A stretch of DNA of 9,959 nucleotides from DAOTEJ01 sp035454085 (GCA_035454085.1 DAOTEJ010000089.1:1-9959); one strand, 5' to 3'. Positions 1 through 8,807 are shown, numbered from the stretch's first letter. The notes: a model not told the origin generated them from the sequence alone. A program made the numbers and translations.

Positions 1-608
1 TTGCATCGCACGGGCAGGCCCTGCTCGGCGCAATACAGGGCCACGCTCCTGCTGTGGTTGCGCACGGCCGCCTGGCTGCTGGCGTAGGCGGCCGCCGCGG
101 CGAGGCCGACTACGCCCGCGTGCGACAAGACGTTGACGATCGAGCCTCCGGCGCCCGACGGCCTGGCGCGGCGCATGGTGCGCAGCGCGTGCTTGCAGCC
201 CAGGAAGGTGCCGTCGAGGACGCTTCGGTGCACGGCGTGCCAATCGGCCAGACAAGCATGCTCGGGGTCGTGGCGACCCGCTTGGTCCGGGACGACGATG
301 CCGGCACCGTTCACCAGCACGTCGAGCCGGCCGTGGGCGTCGAGCACGTGAGCCATGAGCGCGGCCCAGGCCAGTTCGTCGCGCACGTCGAGGCGCCGTG
401 CGCTAGCCCGGCCGCCCAGGCGCCGCGCCAACTCCGCCGCCCCGGCCTGGTGGATGTCGGTGACGATCACCGTGGCGCCCTCGCGAGCGAAGGCCTCTGC
501 GATCGCCGCGCCGATGCTGCCTGCTGCGCCCGTCACCAGGGCGATCCGCCCTGGCAAGCGGGGCGCGCGGCCCTGCCGCGAGGCGATGGCCCGGTCGGTC
601 GCGGTCAC
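1..608 (-). CDS. SDR-family oxidoreductase, 3' end outside window, atypical active site
   Basis: Short-chain dehydrogenase/reductases are cytoplasmic NAD(P)-dependent enzymes that oxidise or reduce alcohols and ketones on a Rossmann fold. The visible 202 codons begin at a GTG and lack the C-terminus. The cofactor motif TGAAGSIG is at residues 26-33, followed by a basic/acidic strand ending in VTDIHQ, an LDV motif, and LVNGAGIV where NNAG is usual. The catalytic Ser (S162) lies 13 residues before the catalytic Tyr (Y175), as expected. The Lys four residues after the Tyr is Gln (YASSQ, codon CAG at 74-72). The position usually held by the active-site Asn, before LDGTFLG, is Val130. The part after the Tyr (SVALYCAEQGLPVRC) resembles cyclopentanol/hydroxysteroid dehydrogenase-like SDRs. 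The GTG start overlaps the stop of the upstream lipoprotein gene by 4 bp, suggesting translational coupling. The family call is secure; the substrate is unknown and activity may be altered. Confidence 0.9.
   Translation of the reverse strand, partial: MTATDRAIASRQGRAPRLPGRIALVTGAAGSIGAAIAEAFAREGATVIVTDIHQAGAAELARRLGGRASARRLDVRDELAWAALMAHVLDAHGRLDVLVNGAGIVVPDQAGRHDPEHACLADWHAVHRSVLDGTFLGCKHALRTMRRARPSGAGGSIVNVLSHAGVVGLAAAAAYASSQAAVRNHSRSVALYCAEQGLPVRC
605..608 (-). other. GTGA stop/start overlap coupling lipoprotein and SDR genes
   Basis: Read on the minus strand, the four bases GTGA contain the GTG start of the SDR gene (608-606) and the TGA stop of the lipoprotein gene (607-605). No clear Shine-Dalgarno sequence precedes the GTG, so re-initiation by ribosomes finishing the lipoprotein gene is the likely way the SDR is translated. 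The overlap also supports a single transcript. Confidence 0.8.
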
Positions 609-1348
609 GGCGCACGGTCCGAGGGGTCCCACAGCAGGGCCAGCGCGAGCGCGGCGAGCGTCACCGGCTCGTGCAGCGCGTGTCCGGCGTCTGGACGCCA
701 GAGTCGCGGCGTCGTGCCGTTCAGTTCGATCGCTCCGACCGGTCGCCCCTCGTGCGAGAGCAGGTAGCCGATCGGGGCATCCAGCGGCAGAGGCGAGCCC
801 TGCACCGTGTGAAGCGACTGCACCTCCAGCATCAGGCCATTCATCGTGAAGCGTCCGCTGCGCTCGGCCTTGAGGCCCGCAGCCAGGGCGGGGGCGCGCA
901 GCGCCATGCTCGCGCTCTTGGCGCCACGCCACTCGCAGTCGAAGGAGAAGGGCTTGGCGCTGGCGGCGAGCACGCGCCACGAGATCTCGACGGCGCTGCC
1001 GCGGCAGGCCGCCTCGGTCCGCGCCCCGTCGGCGAGCGTGACTTCGTAGCGCGTCTTGGCGCTGTCCCAACTGACGATGTCGAACAGCTCGAGCCGGTCG
1101 CGGCCGCGCTTGAAGGTGCCCTGGGCGGCGCCGACCGCAAAGCTGCCGTCCCGCCCCACGCCGAGGCCCTCGACGAGCTCGGGGGCGTGCGTCGCCAGCG
1201 GGGCGGGCAAGGCCACGGCGGCGGGGGTGAGGCTGGAGCAGGCCGACAGGGTCAGGGCGGCGGCGGCGAGCAGGGCGGGCGCGGGACGCACGGCGCCGAT
1301 GTGGCAGCCCCTGCCGCCGGCGCGCAGGTGTGGGTGGAGTCTCAGCAT
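605..1348 (-). CDS. Predicted lipoprotein of unknown function, 247 aa
   Basis: I do not recognise a family. The N-terminus has Arg/His residues, then a hydrophobic stretch (about 25-35) and a lipobox LSAC with the lipidated Cys at residue 37. The next residue is Ser, which by the usual Lol rule favours the outer membrane. The mature part carries a beta-rich stretch (FAVGAAQGTFKRGRDRLELFDIV and following), two Cys at 115 and 138 that could form a disulphide, and a C-terminal hydrophobic helix-like segment (LAALALALLW, about 231-240) before a short polar tail. The ATG at 1348 was chosen because AGGAA lies 6 nt upstream and it gives a normal signal peptide. The open frame extends upstream to 1960, but that part is a shadow of the kelch gene. 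The gene lies 53 bp downstream of the kelch gene and overlaps the SDR start, so all three are probably co-transcribed. Confidence 0.82.
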   Translation of the reverse strand: MLRLHPHLRAGGRGCHIGAVRPAPALLAAAALTLSACSSLTPAAVALPAPLATHAPELVEGLGVGRDGSFAVGAAQGTFKRGRDRLELFDIVSWDSAKTRYEVTLADGARTEAACRGSAVEISWRVLAASAKPFSFDCEWRGAKSASMALRAPALAAGLKAERSGRFTMNGLMLEVQSLHTVQGSPLPLDAPIGYLLSHEGRPVGAIELNGTTPRLWRPDAGHALHEPVTLAALALALLWDPSDRAP

Positions 1349-1365
1349 GATGGGTTCCTGGTTTG

Positions 1366-1383
1366 GGTGTGCGCGGTGTGCGC
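1366..1383. repeat. Two tandem copies of a 9-bp unit (GGTGTGCGC)
   Basis: A perfect two-copy tandem repeat lies in the 53-bp gap between the kelch gene stop and the lipoprotein start. It sits about 18 bp upstream of the lipoprotein ATG on the minus strand. No hairpin with a U-tract is visible, so it is not an obvious terminator. It may be chance in GC-rich DNA. Confidence 0.5.
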
Positions 1384-1401
1384 GTGACGCGATGGGCTGA
1401 C

Positions 1402-2409
1402 TCATTCGTAGATGACGACCGAGGTGACGGGCCCTTGCTCGGCGTCGTCGCCGCCGAGGATGAGCACGCGGCCGTCCCCCATGCGGGTCGCCGTGTGAAA
1501 GTGGCGGGCCACGGGCGCGGCGGCCAGCGCGCGCGCCGCGCCGTTGCGGTAAGCGGTGGCGCTGGCGGCCGGCGCCTGCGCCGGAGTGAGTCCGCCGAAC
1601 AGCATGACCTCGTCGCCCCGTTGCACCGCCGCGGCCACCGAGCGCGGCATGTCCAGATCCGCGCGCTGCGAGAAGGTGTTGGAGACGGGATCGAACTGCA
1701 CGACGCTGGCCAGTGGCAGCAGGCGCTCCTGCAGCGGGTCCTCGTGCTCCCCGCCCATGATCAGCACGCTCCCGTCGCTCATGCGATGCGCCGTATGGAA
1801 CTGGCGCCGTGCGGCGAAGGCCGGTGCCGCCGGCGTGGCCAGCGCAGTGAAGCGCTCGGTGCGCGGGTCGAACACCTCGGCCAGCGTGTAGCTCGGCGCC
1901 TCGCTGTGGCCGCCCGCCACCAGCACGCGGCCGTCGGCCAGCAGGGTCGCGGTCGGCCATTCACGGGTGTGGAGCAGGTTCGCGACCAGGCGGAAAGAGT
2001 TCGTGGACGGATCCCAGATCTCGGCCGTGTTTTCGTTCAGGCCGCCTACCACCAGCACGCGGCCATCGGCCAGCGCCACGGCGGCGTGGCGGCTGCGCGG
2101 CCGCACCAGCCGTCCGCCATCGCTCACGGCGCCGGTGCGCTCGTCGATCAGGTCGGCGACATTGCCGATCTGCAGGCCGGCGACCCCGCCCAGGACCAGT
2201 ACCCGCCCGTCCGGCAGGCGCGTGGCCGTGTGACCTGCTCGGCCCGTGCGCAGGGAGCCCACGCGAGTGAAGCTGCGCAGCACGGGGTCGAAACGGTCGA
2301 TCGCGGTGGACAGCGTGTTCTCGCCGCGCGAGCCGCCGATCACGAGCACTCCGCCGTCACCCGTGGCGACTGCCGCGTGGTACTGCAGGGCGCGCGGCTG
2401 CGCGAGCGT
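1402..2409 (-). repeat. Seven kelch repeat units, about 50 codons each
   Basis: At DNA level the repeated core is visible on the plus strand as variants of AGCACGCGGCCGTC (complement of codons for DGRVLV), near 1462, 1762, 1921, 2053, 2199 and 2344. Spacing is about 130-300 bp. The sixth blade has diverged (RGDEVMLFGG, residues 404-413) and no longer carries the core DNA motif. Repeat identity is high enough to suggest expansion by duplication with later drift, but not recent exact duplication. Confidence 0.8.
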
Positions 2410-2829
2410 CACGTAGCGGTCGCGGTAGGCCACCTCGAGCAGCAGCTCGCGGCGCAGGACCTGGCCGCCACCTTCGACGATCAGGGTGAAGCGCGCCGGC
2501 ATCGACAGGGGCGCGGTGGTGAAGGCAGCGCCGCTGCTCACCGACGCGAGCGTGGCGCCGCTCTCGTCCACGATCCGGCCGCTGCCGCCGGCGAACACCG
2601 CCGTGAGCTGGGCGCGATCGCCGACGTAATGGCCCGGGGCAGCGGCGCTGAACGAGGTGATGGTGGGCGGCACGGCCACCGGCACCTTGCCGGCGTCGCT
2701 CGAGCCTCCGCCGCACCCGGCGAGCAGCAAGACGGCGAACAGGAGGAGCGGTGGGCCGAATATCGGCAGGAGCAGCGCCACAACGGTGCGCACGAGCTCA
2801 CCGGGGAAGCGGAAGGGCAGCAGGGGCAT
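1402..2829 (-). CDS. Kelch-repeat beta-propeller lipoprotein, 475 aa
   Basis: Predicted exported lipoprotein with an N-terminal hydrophobic segment (about 15-38) and lipobox LLAGC, Cys39, followed by a Gly/Ser linker (GGGSS). The residue after the Cys is Gly, consistent with outer-membrane sorting. Residues about 53-135 (PPTITSFSAAAPGHYVGD onward) look like an Ig-like beta-sandwich. Seven kelch motifs follow, with Gly-Gly pairs at 165, 214, 262, 306, 359, 412 and 459. Most fit H-x-A-x-x-x-x-DGRVLVxGG and each is followed by a D/FDP-type turn and an aromatic, predicting a seven-bladed propeller. Propellers of this kind usually bind proteins or carbohydrates; the ligand is unknown. The ATG at 2829 has GGAGA about 6 nt upstream. 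A GTG at codon 13 (2793) would give a shorter, more typical signal peptide and cannot be excluded. It is the first gene of the minus-strand operon and diverges from the SARP-like regulator. Confidence 0.88.
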   Translation of the reverse strand: MPLLPFRFPGELVRTVVALLLPIFGPPLLLFAVLLLAGCGGGSSDAGKVPVAVPPTITSFSAAAPGHYVGDRAQLTAVFAGGSGRIVDESGATLASVSSGAAFTTAPLSMPARFTLIVEGGGQVLRRELLLEVAYRDRYVTLAQPRALQYHAAVATGDGGVLVIGGSRGENTLSTAIDRFDPVLRSFTRVGSLRTGRAGHTATRLPDGRVLVLGGVAGLQIGNVADLIDERTGAVSDGGRLVRPRSRHAAVALADGRVLVVGGLNENTAEIWDPSTNSFRLVANLLHTREWPTATLLADGRVLVAGGHSEAPSYTLAEVFDPRTERFTALATPAAPAFAARRQFHTAHRMSDGSVLIMGGEHEDPLQERLLPLASVVQFDPVSNTFSQRADLDMPRSVAAAVQRGDEVMLFGGLTPAQAPAASATAYRNGAARALAAAPVARHFHTATRMGDGRVLILGGDDAEQGPVTSVVIYE

Positions 2830-3006
2830 GTCAATCTCCGGGGCGGAGGGGAGTGGTCGGGGCTCGGTGCGGACCGATCGGGGCCTGTCTGGCGGCGACT
2901 GGAGAGCGCGCTTGCATGAGCCAACGTCGCCATGGTGAAAACTCCGGCGTGACCCGGGCGTGACCGGTCACGCGACCAGCGGTCACGCAGCTAAAGTTGC
3001 GGGGTC
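2830..3006. promoter_or_regulatory. Divergent intergenic region between kelch operon and SARP-like regulator
   Basis: These 177 bp must hold the promoters for both directions. The kelch side (2830-2940) is GC-rich, with a small CCGATCGG palindrome at 2874-2881 and the kelch Shine-Dalgarno next to 2830. I see no convincing -35/-10 pair in either direction. The regulator side holds the half-site cluster annotated separately, and a weak TAAAGT (-10-like) at 2992-2997, only about 10 bp before the regulator ATG. Confidence 0.6.
2947..2988. promoter_or_regulatory. Candidate operator: four perfect 8-bp half-sites
   Basis: GCGTGACC occurs at 2947-2954 and 2958-2965, and its complement GGTCACGC at 2966-2973 and 2981-2988. 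The inner pair forms a perfect 16-bp palindrome centred between 2965 and 2966. The two forward copies are 11 bp apart, one helical turn, and a degenerate third forward copy (ACGCGACC, 6 of 8) is at 2970-2977. SARP-family activators are known to bind heptameric direct repeats with 11-bp (or 22-bp) periodicity, so the neighbouring BTAD regulator is the natural candidate ligand. Binding by that protein is inferred. The cluster ends 18 bp before the regulator start codon, which would suit autoregulation. Confidence 0.65.
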
Positions 3007-6000
3007 ATGCCGACCTTGCGCCTGTACGGAGCCGCCGCCCTCGCCCCTGAAGGGCGGGAGGAAATCGCCCTCGCCGCGCGGGAGGCGGCCCTGCTGGCGT
3101 GGCTGCACCTCGAGGGGCCCACGTCGCGGGCGCGCCTGGCGGCGCTCTTGTGGCCCGCCGGTGAAGAAGCGCGCGGTCGCACGAATCTGCGCCAGACGCT
3201 GGTCCGCCTGCGCCGTGCCGCAGGGGCGGTCCTGACCGAAGAGGACGGTGTCCTGGCCTTGGCCGCCAGCGTGCGAGTCCTGCCCGCCGAGGGCGGCGAG
3301 CTGCTCGCCGGCCTGCAGTTCGAGGACGCCGACGAGCTGGCCGAATGGCTGGGCACCCGCCGGCGCGATCGGCATCGCGAGCAGCAGCGCAGCCGGCTGG
3401 CCGCCGCGCAGGACTGCCTGGCCGACGGCGACGCGGGCGGCGCCCTGGCCCACGCCGATGCCGTGCTCGCCCAGGAGCCCGAGTCTGAGCAGGCCTGGCG
3501 GGTGCGCATGGAGGCGCTCTATCTCGCCGGCGATCGGGCGGCCGCGATCGCAGCCTGGGACGAATGCCGCGAAGTGCTGCGCCGCGCCTTCGGGGTCGCG
3601 CCGGCCGAGGCGACCAACGAGCTTGGCCGGCTCATCCTCACAAGCGACTCCCGGGGCGCCACCAGCCGGGTCGTGCTGCCCGCGGCGCTGCGGCGCCCCC
3701 CTCACCTGGTCGGCCGCGGCGCGCTGCTGCAGTCGATCGACCGCAGCCTTCGCCTGCGCCATGCGGTCGTGATCGCGGGCGCCGGGGGCCTGGGCAAGAG
3801 CCGGCTTGTGGCCCAAGTGCTCCCCGCGCACGAGCCCGCCTTGCTGGTGGCCGCGCGCGCCGGCGATCGGCTGCAGCCCGGCGCGTCACTGGCGCGGCTG
3901 CTGAGCGCGGCGCTGGAGCGCTTCGCACCCACGCTCGACGCCGATGCGCAGCGGGATCTGGCGGTGCTGCTGCCGGAGTCCGGCATGCCTGCCGCTCAGG
4001 TGCAGTCGGCCTTGGAGCACCGCCGCGTGCTGGGCTCGGCGGTGCGCGCGCTGCAGGCCTGCGCCCGCCAGGGGCTGGGCGTGCTCGCCGTCGACGACCT
4101 GCAGTTTGCCGACGACGCCAGCCTGTCGGCGCTGCGGGTACTGCTCGGTGCCTGGGCGGCAGAAGAGGACGCCGCGCCCGGACGGAGCCTGCCGGTGCCC
4201 CTGCTGGCGATGCGCGATGCCGAACTGTCCGACGAAGGCCGCGCGCTGCTCGCACAGTTGGCCGACACACGGCGCAGCGCACGCTATCCGCTGGATCCGC
4301 TGGGACCCGGCGAGGTGCGAGAGCTGCTCGCGACCCTGCCGATGGACAGCCTCGCGCCCCTCGACCTCGATGCGCTTGCCGCTGCCCTGCACGCGCAGGT
4401 CGGTGGCAACCCGGCGTTCGTGCTGGAGTCGCTCAAGAGTCTCTGGCTGGACGGTGGCGGCTCGTGGCGGCCGGGCGAACGCCTGCCTCTGCCCGCCACA
4501 CTGCTCGAGACCCTGCGGCGACGCCTGCAGCGCCTGTCCGAGGGCGCGCTGCAGGTCGCGCAGTTGGCGGCGGTCGCCCAGACCGACTTTTCTCTGGGCC
4601 TGGCGGCGCACGCCACGGGGCGGCCACCCCTGGCGCTGGCCGCGGAGTTCGCTGAACTCGAGGCGGCCCAGGTGTTCCAGGCGCGTGCCTTCAGCCACGA
4701 TCTGGTCGCGGAGGCCGTGCGCGGCTCGGTGCCCGCGGCGCTGGTGCCCGCACTGCACCGGCTGGTGGCCGAGGCCCTCGTCGCGCGGGATGCCGGCGCC
4801 GTGCTGGCGGCCCGCATTGCACATCACCTCACCAAGGCCCAGTCGCCGGCGGAGGCCGGGCCCTGGTGGCTGCGCGCCGCCGAGCAGGCGCGCAAGCGGT
4901 GGCAGATGGCCGAGGCGGCGAGTGCCTACGAAAGTGCCGCGCGCGCGTTCGGACAAGCCGGCGATGACGAGGTCCTGCGGCGCGAGCTCGGCCAGCCGGC
5001 GTCGGCCGCCGCCGTGCTGGCGTGGCGCGAGGCAGCCCGCAGCTGGAGCCGCGCCGATCGGGACGCGCTGGGTGCCGCAGCGCTGGACCAGGCCGACGTC
5101 ATGGCGCAGACCGAGCGCGAGCGTCTGCTCAACGCGAGCACCCGGGTCGCGCTGCAGATCAACGCCGGCGCACTCACCGAATCGGTGCACACGGCACGAG
5201 GGCTCGCGCACTCGTTGAGCGGCCCCGCCCGGGCGATGTTGACCGGCGCCGAGCTCGGCGAGGCCGCACGCTTCATCTGCGCCGCCGTGCCCTACGGCCT
5301 GCCGGTCGATGAGGCGCTGGCGCTGTGCGCCGCCGTGCAGGACGCCGTGGCCGCCGAAGGCAAGGCGGCCCTGGTCAGCCTGCACAGCGGGATCGGCACC
5401 GCGCTGCACTGGGACGCGCGGCTGCGCGAGGCCGACGAGCGCCTCAGTGCCGCCCTCGCCGATGCGGGCGACGAGCTGGAGCCGGCGGTGCGCATCTATG
5501 TTGGCAACCGACTGGCGCGCGTGCGCCATTCGCTCGGCGAACTGCCCCGCGCGCTCGAGGTGGGACTGGAGACCCTCGAATTCGCGGAGCGTGCGCACGC
5601 CGGAGTCGGCCCGCGCACGAATCTGATGCACGTTCTCGGGCCCATGCTGATCGGCCACGGCGAGCCTGCGGCCGGCATCGAGATGCTGCACCGTGCGCAG
5701 GTGCTGGCCGAGGACCAGATCAGCCGATCCGAGTCCGCCGATCGGGCGGTCGCCTGCCTGGCCGTCGGCCAGATCGACGAAGCCGAGCGTTGGCTCGCGC
5801 GCACCGGCCTGTCCGGCACCACCGCTTTCGCGGTGCATGACCAGGTGGCCCTGGTGGCGCGGGCGCGCATCGCCGAGGCGCGCGGCACGTCGGTGGAAGA
5901 GCCGGTCGAGGGCCTGCTGCGTCTTCAGGCCGAGTCGCTGCCGATCGGCGTGTCGCTATTGCTTCGCGCCGTGCTGTTGCGCTGGCACGCGCCCGCAGGC

Positions 6001-6357
6001 GCCGAGATCGACGCGCTGCTCGCCGAACTGGAGGCGCGCGGCATGAAGGGGCTGCTGCGCTGTGCGCTGGGAGGCGCGGCGCGCATCGCGCTCGAACGGG
6101 GTGACGCGCGTGCCGCGCACTACGCACGCAGGGCCTTGCAACTCGCGCCGCATACCGACCTCTGGTGCGAGGAGCCCGCCCAGGTCTGGGTCACGGCTCA
6201 CGCGGTGCTGCAGGGGTGCGGCCATGCGACCGAGGCCGGCGAGGCGAAACGCACCGGCGCCACCTGGGTGCGCGAGCGCGCGGCGCAATGGACCGACGTG
6301 GCCGCGCGCGAGGCCTGGCTCGAGGGCCAGCCCTTGCACCGCGCGCTGCTCGCCTGA
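3007..6357 (+). CDS. SARP/AfsR-like transcriptional regulator with BTAD, P-loop ATPase and TPR-like domains, 1116 aa
   Basis: Predicted cytoplasmic DNA-binding regulator. Residues about 1-92 form an OmpR-type winged helix typical of SARPs (LRLYG at the start, then RARLAALLWP and NLRQTLVRLRR). Residues about 95-212 are a BTAD domain (EWLGTRRRDRHRE, then a QEPESEQAWRVRMEALY segment and FGVAPA). An AAA-16/STAND-like ATPase follows, with LVGRGALL at 234-241, Walker A GAGGLGKS at 258-265, Walker B LGVLAVDD at 357-364, and FSHDLVAEAV near 562-571. The remaining ~500 residues are Ala/Leu-rich helices resembling TPRs. There is no C-terminal LuxR helix-turn-helix, so DNA binding should be N-terminal. 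The ATG at 3007 is the first possible start: an in-frame TAA lies at 2992. Only GGGG two bases upstream resembles a Shine-Dalgarno. It probably controls the divergent kelch operon and itself; the signal is unknown. Confidence 0.9.
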   Translation: MPTLRLYGAAALAPEGREEIALAAREAALLAWLHLEGPTSRARLAALLWPAGEEARGRTNLRQTLVRLRRAAGAVLTEEDGVLALAASVRVLPAEGGELLAGLQFEDADELAEWLGTRRRDRHREQQRSRLAAAQDCLADGDAGGALAHADAVLAQEPESEQAWRVRMEALYLAGDRAAAIAAWDECREVLRRAFGVAPAEATNELGRLILTSDSRGATSRVVLPAALRRPPHLVGRGALLQSIDRSLRLRHAVVIAGAGGLGKSRLVAQVLPAHEPALLVAARAGDRLQPGASLARLLSAALERFAPTLDADAQRDLAVLLPESGMPAAQVQSALEHRRVLGSAVRALQACARQGLGVLAVDDLQFADDASLSALRVLLGAWAAEEDAAPGRSLPVPLLAMRDAELSDEGRALLAQLADTRRSARYPLDPLGPGEVRELLATLPMDSLAPLDLDALAAALHAQVGGNPAFVLESLKSLWLDGGGSWRPGERLPLPATLLETLRRRLQRLSEGALQVAQLAAVAQTDFSLGLAAHATGRPPLALAAEFAELEAAQVFQARAFSHDLVAEAVRGSVPAALVPALHRLVAEALVARDAGAVLAARIAHHLTKAQSPAEAGPWWLRAAEQARKRWQMAEAASAYESAARAFGQAGDDEVLRRELGQPASAAAVLAWREAARSWSRADRDALGAAALDQADVMAQTERERLLNASTRVALQINAGALTESVHTARGLAHSLSGPARAMLTGAELGEAARFICAAVPYGLPVDEALALCAAVQDAVAAEGKAALVSLHSGIGTALHWDARLREADERLSAALADAGDELEPAVRIYVGNRLARVRHSLGELPRALEVGLETLEFAERAHAGVGPRTNLMHVLGPMLIGHGEPAAGIEMLHRAQVLAEDQISRSESADRAVACLAVGQIDEAERWLARTGLSGTTAFAVHDQVALVARARIAEARGTSVEEPVEGLLRLQAESLPIGVSLLLRAVLLRWHAPAGAEIDALLAELEARGMKGLLRCALGGAARIALERGDARAAHYARRALQLAPHTDLWCEEPAQVWVTAHAVLQGCGHATEAGEAKRTGATWVRERAAQWTDVAAREAWLEGQPLHRALLA

Positions 6358-6410
6358 GGGGCGCAGAGGTCGAGGCGGCTGGCCGACGCCCGACGCCTGC
6401 GGTCGCGGGC
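6358..6410. other. Convergent gap between SARP-like regulator and GFA gene
   Basis: The two genes converge on these 53 bp. The sequence is GC-rich with several short CGACGC/GCGGGC words, but I find no stable hairpin followed by a T-run on either strand. A shared intrinsic terminator is therefore not supported. Confidence 0.5.
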
Positions 6411-6842
6411 TCAGGCGACGGGCAGCGAAAACTCCACGGCGCCGATCCACCGCTGCCGGCGCCGCTCCAGCCGCACCGCTGCGCTCTCGTCGTCGAACGA
6501 CACCGCGCTGCGCTCGAGCCGGGCGGGATCGAGCTTGTCGAAGCTGTTCACGTTGACCACCGCGTACTCCCGTCCGTCGATCAGGCTGGTGACCACCGGC
6601 ACCACGCCGCAGCGCGCGCACACGTGGAACCGCGCCGTGCGCGTGCCGAAGGCATGGTGCGAGACGAGGGCCGGATCGCGCACCGTGACCCGCAGGCGGC
6701 CCGTCGGGCAGGCGGCCCACACCGCGCCGTGCTTGCTGCAGAACGAGCAGGTGCACGCGCGCGCGGGAATGGTCACGGGCTCCGGCTCCCAGTCCAAGGC
6801 GTAGCTCAGGTTCCCGCAGTGGCAGCTTCCGGTGATCAGCAT
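6411..6842 (-). CDS. GFA-family (CENP-V/GFA) zinc-binding protein, 143 aa
   Basis: Members of this family share the fold of glutathione-dependent formaldehyde-activating enzyme (Gfa), which promotes S-hydroxymethylglutathione formation, but most homologues have no proven substrate. The length (143 aa) is normal. The zinc ligands are visible: GSCHCG (Cys7, Cys9), CTCSFCSKHGA (Cys30, Cys32, Cys35) and CARCG (Cys75, Cys78). A strand carrying VNVNSFD follows at about 96-102. The ATG at 6842 is preceded by AGGAG at a 5-nt spacing. The gene begins 24 bp after the prpR stop on the same strand, so it is probably read through from the prpR promoter. Family membership is sure. A role in glutathione or aldehyde chemistry is only inferred, and no link to propionate catabolism is established. 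Confidence 0.9.
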   Translation of the reverse strand: MLITGSCHCGNLSYALDWEPEPVTIPARACTCSFCSKHGAVWAACPTGRLRVTVRDPALVSHHAFGTRTARFHVCARCGVVPVVTSLIDGREYAVVNVNSFDKLDPARLERSAVSFDDESAAVRLERRRQRWIGAVEFSLPVA

Positions 6843-6866
6843 CTCGTCTCCTGGTTGCGCGGCGAC

Positions 6867-8806
<1,940 letters not shown>

Positions 8807-8807
<1 letters not shown>

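Noticed and set aside
1382..1389. GCGTGACG, a 7-of-8 match to the operator half-site, before the lipoprotein gene
   Set aside because: Single near-matches of this word also occur inside coding regions of the window, so one copy is expected by chance.
1349..1960. Upstream extension of the 247-aa lipoprotein frame to a start at 1960
   Set aside because: The extension overlaps the kelch coding region out of frame and would bury the signal peptide; the ATG at 1348 has a good ribosome binding site.
2874..2881. CCGATCGG palindrome in the kelch leader
   Set aside because: An 8-bp palindrome alone is common in GC-rich DNA and it is not repeated nearby.
1363..2919. A 518-codon plus-strand open frame opposite the kelch gene
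   Set aside because: The repeated peptide pattern in it is just the complement of the kelch repeats; the minus strand has the lipobox, ribosome binding site and coherent domains.
3886..5838. A 650-codon minus-strand open frame opposite the SARP-like regulator
   Set aside because: It is an antisense shadow of a gene with BTAD and ATPase motifs; it has no motif of its own and stops arise rarely in such GC-rich DNA.
6358..6410. Possible bidirectional terminator between convergent genes
   Set aside because: Only long-loop, imperfect GC-rich pairings can be drawn and there is no T-run on either strand.
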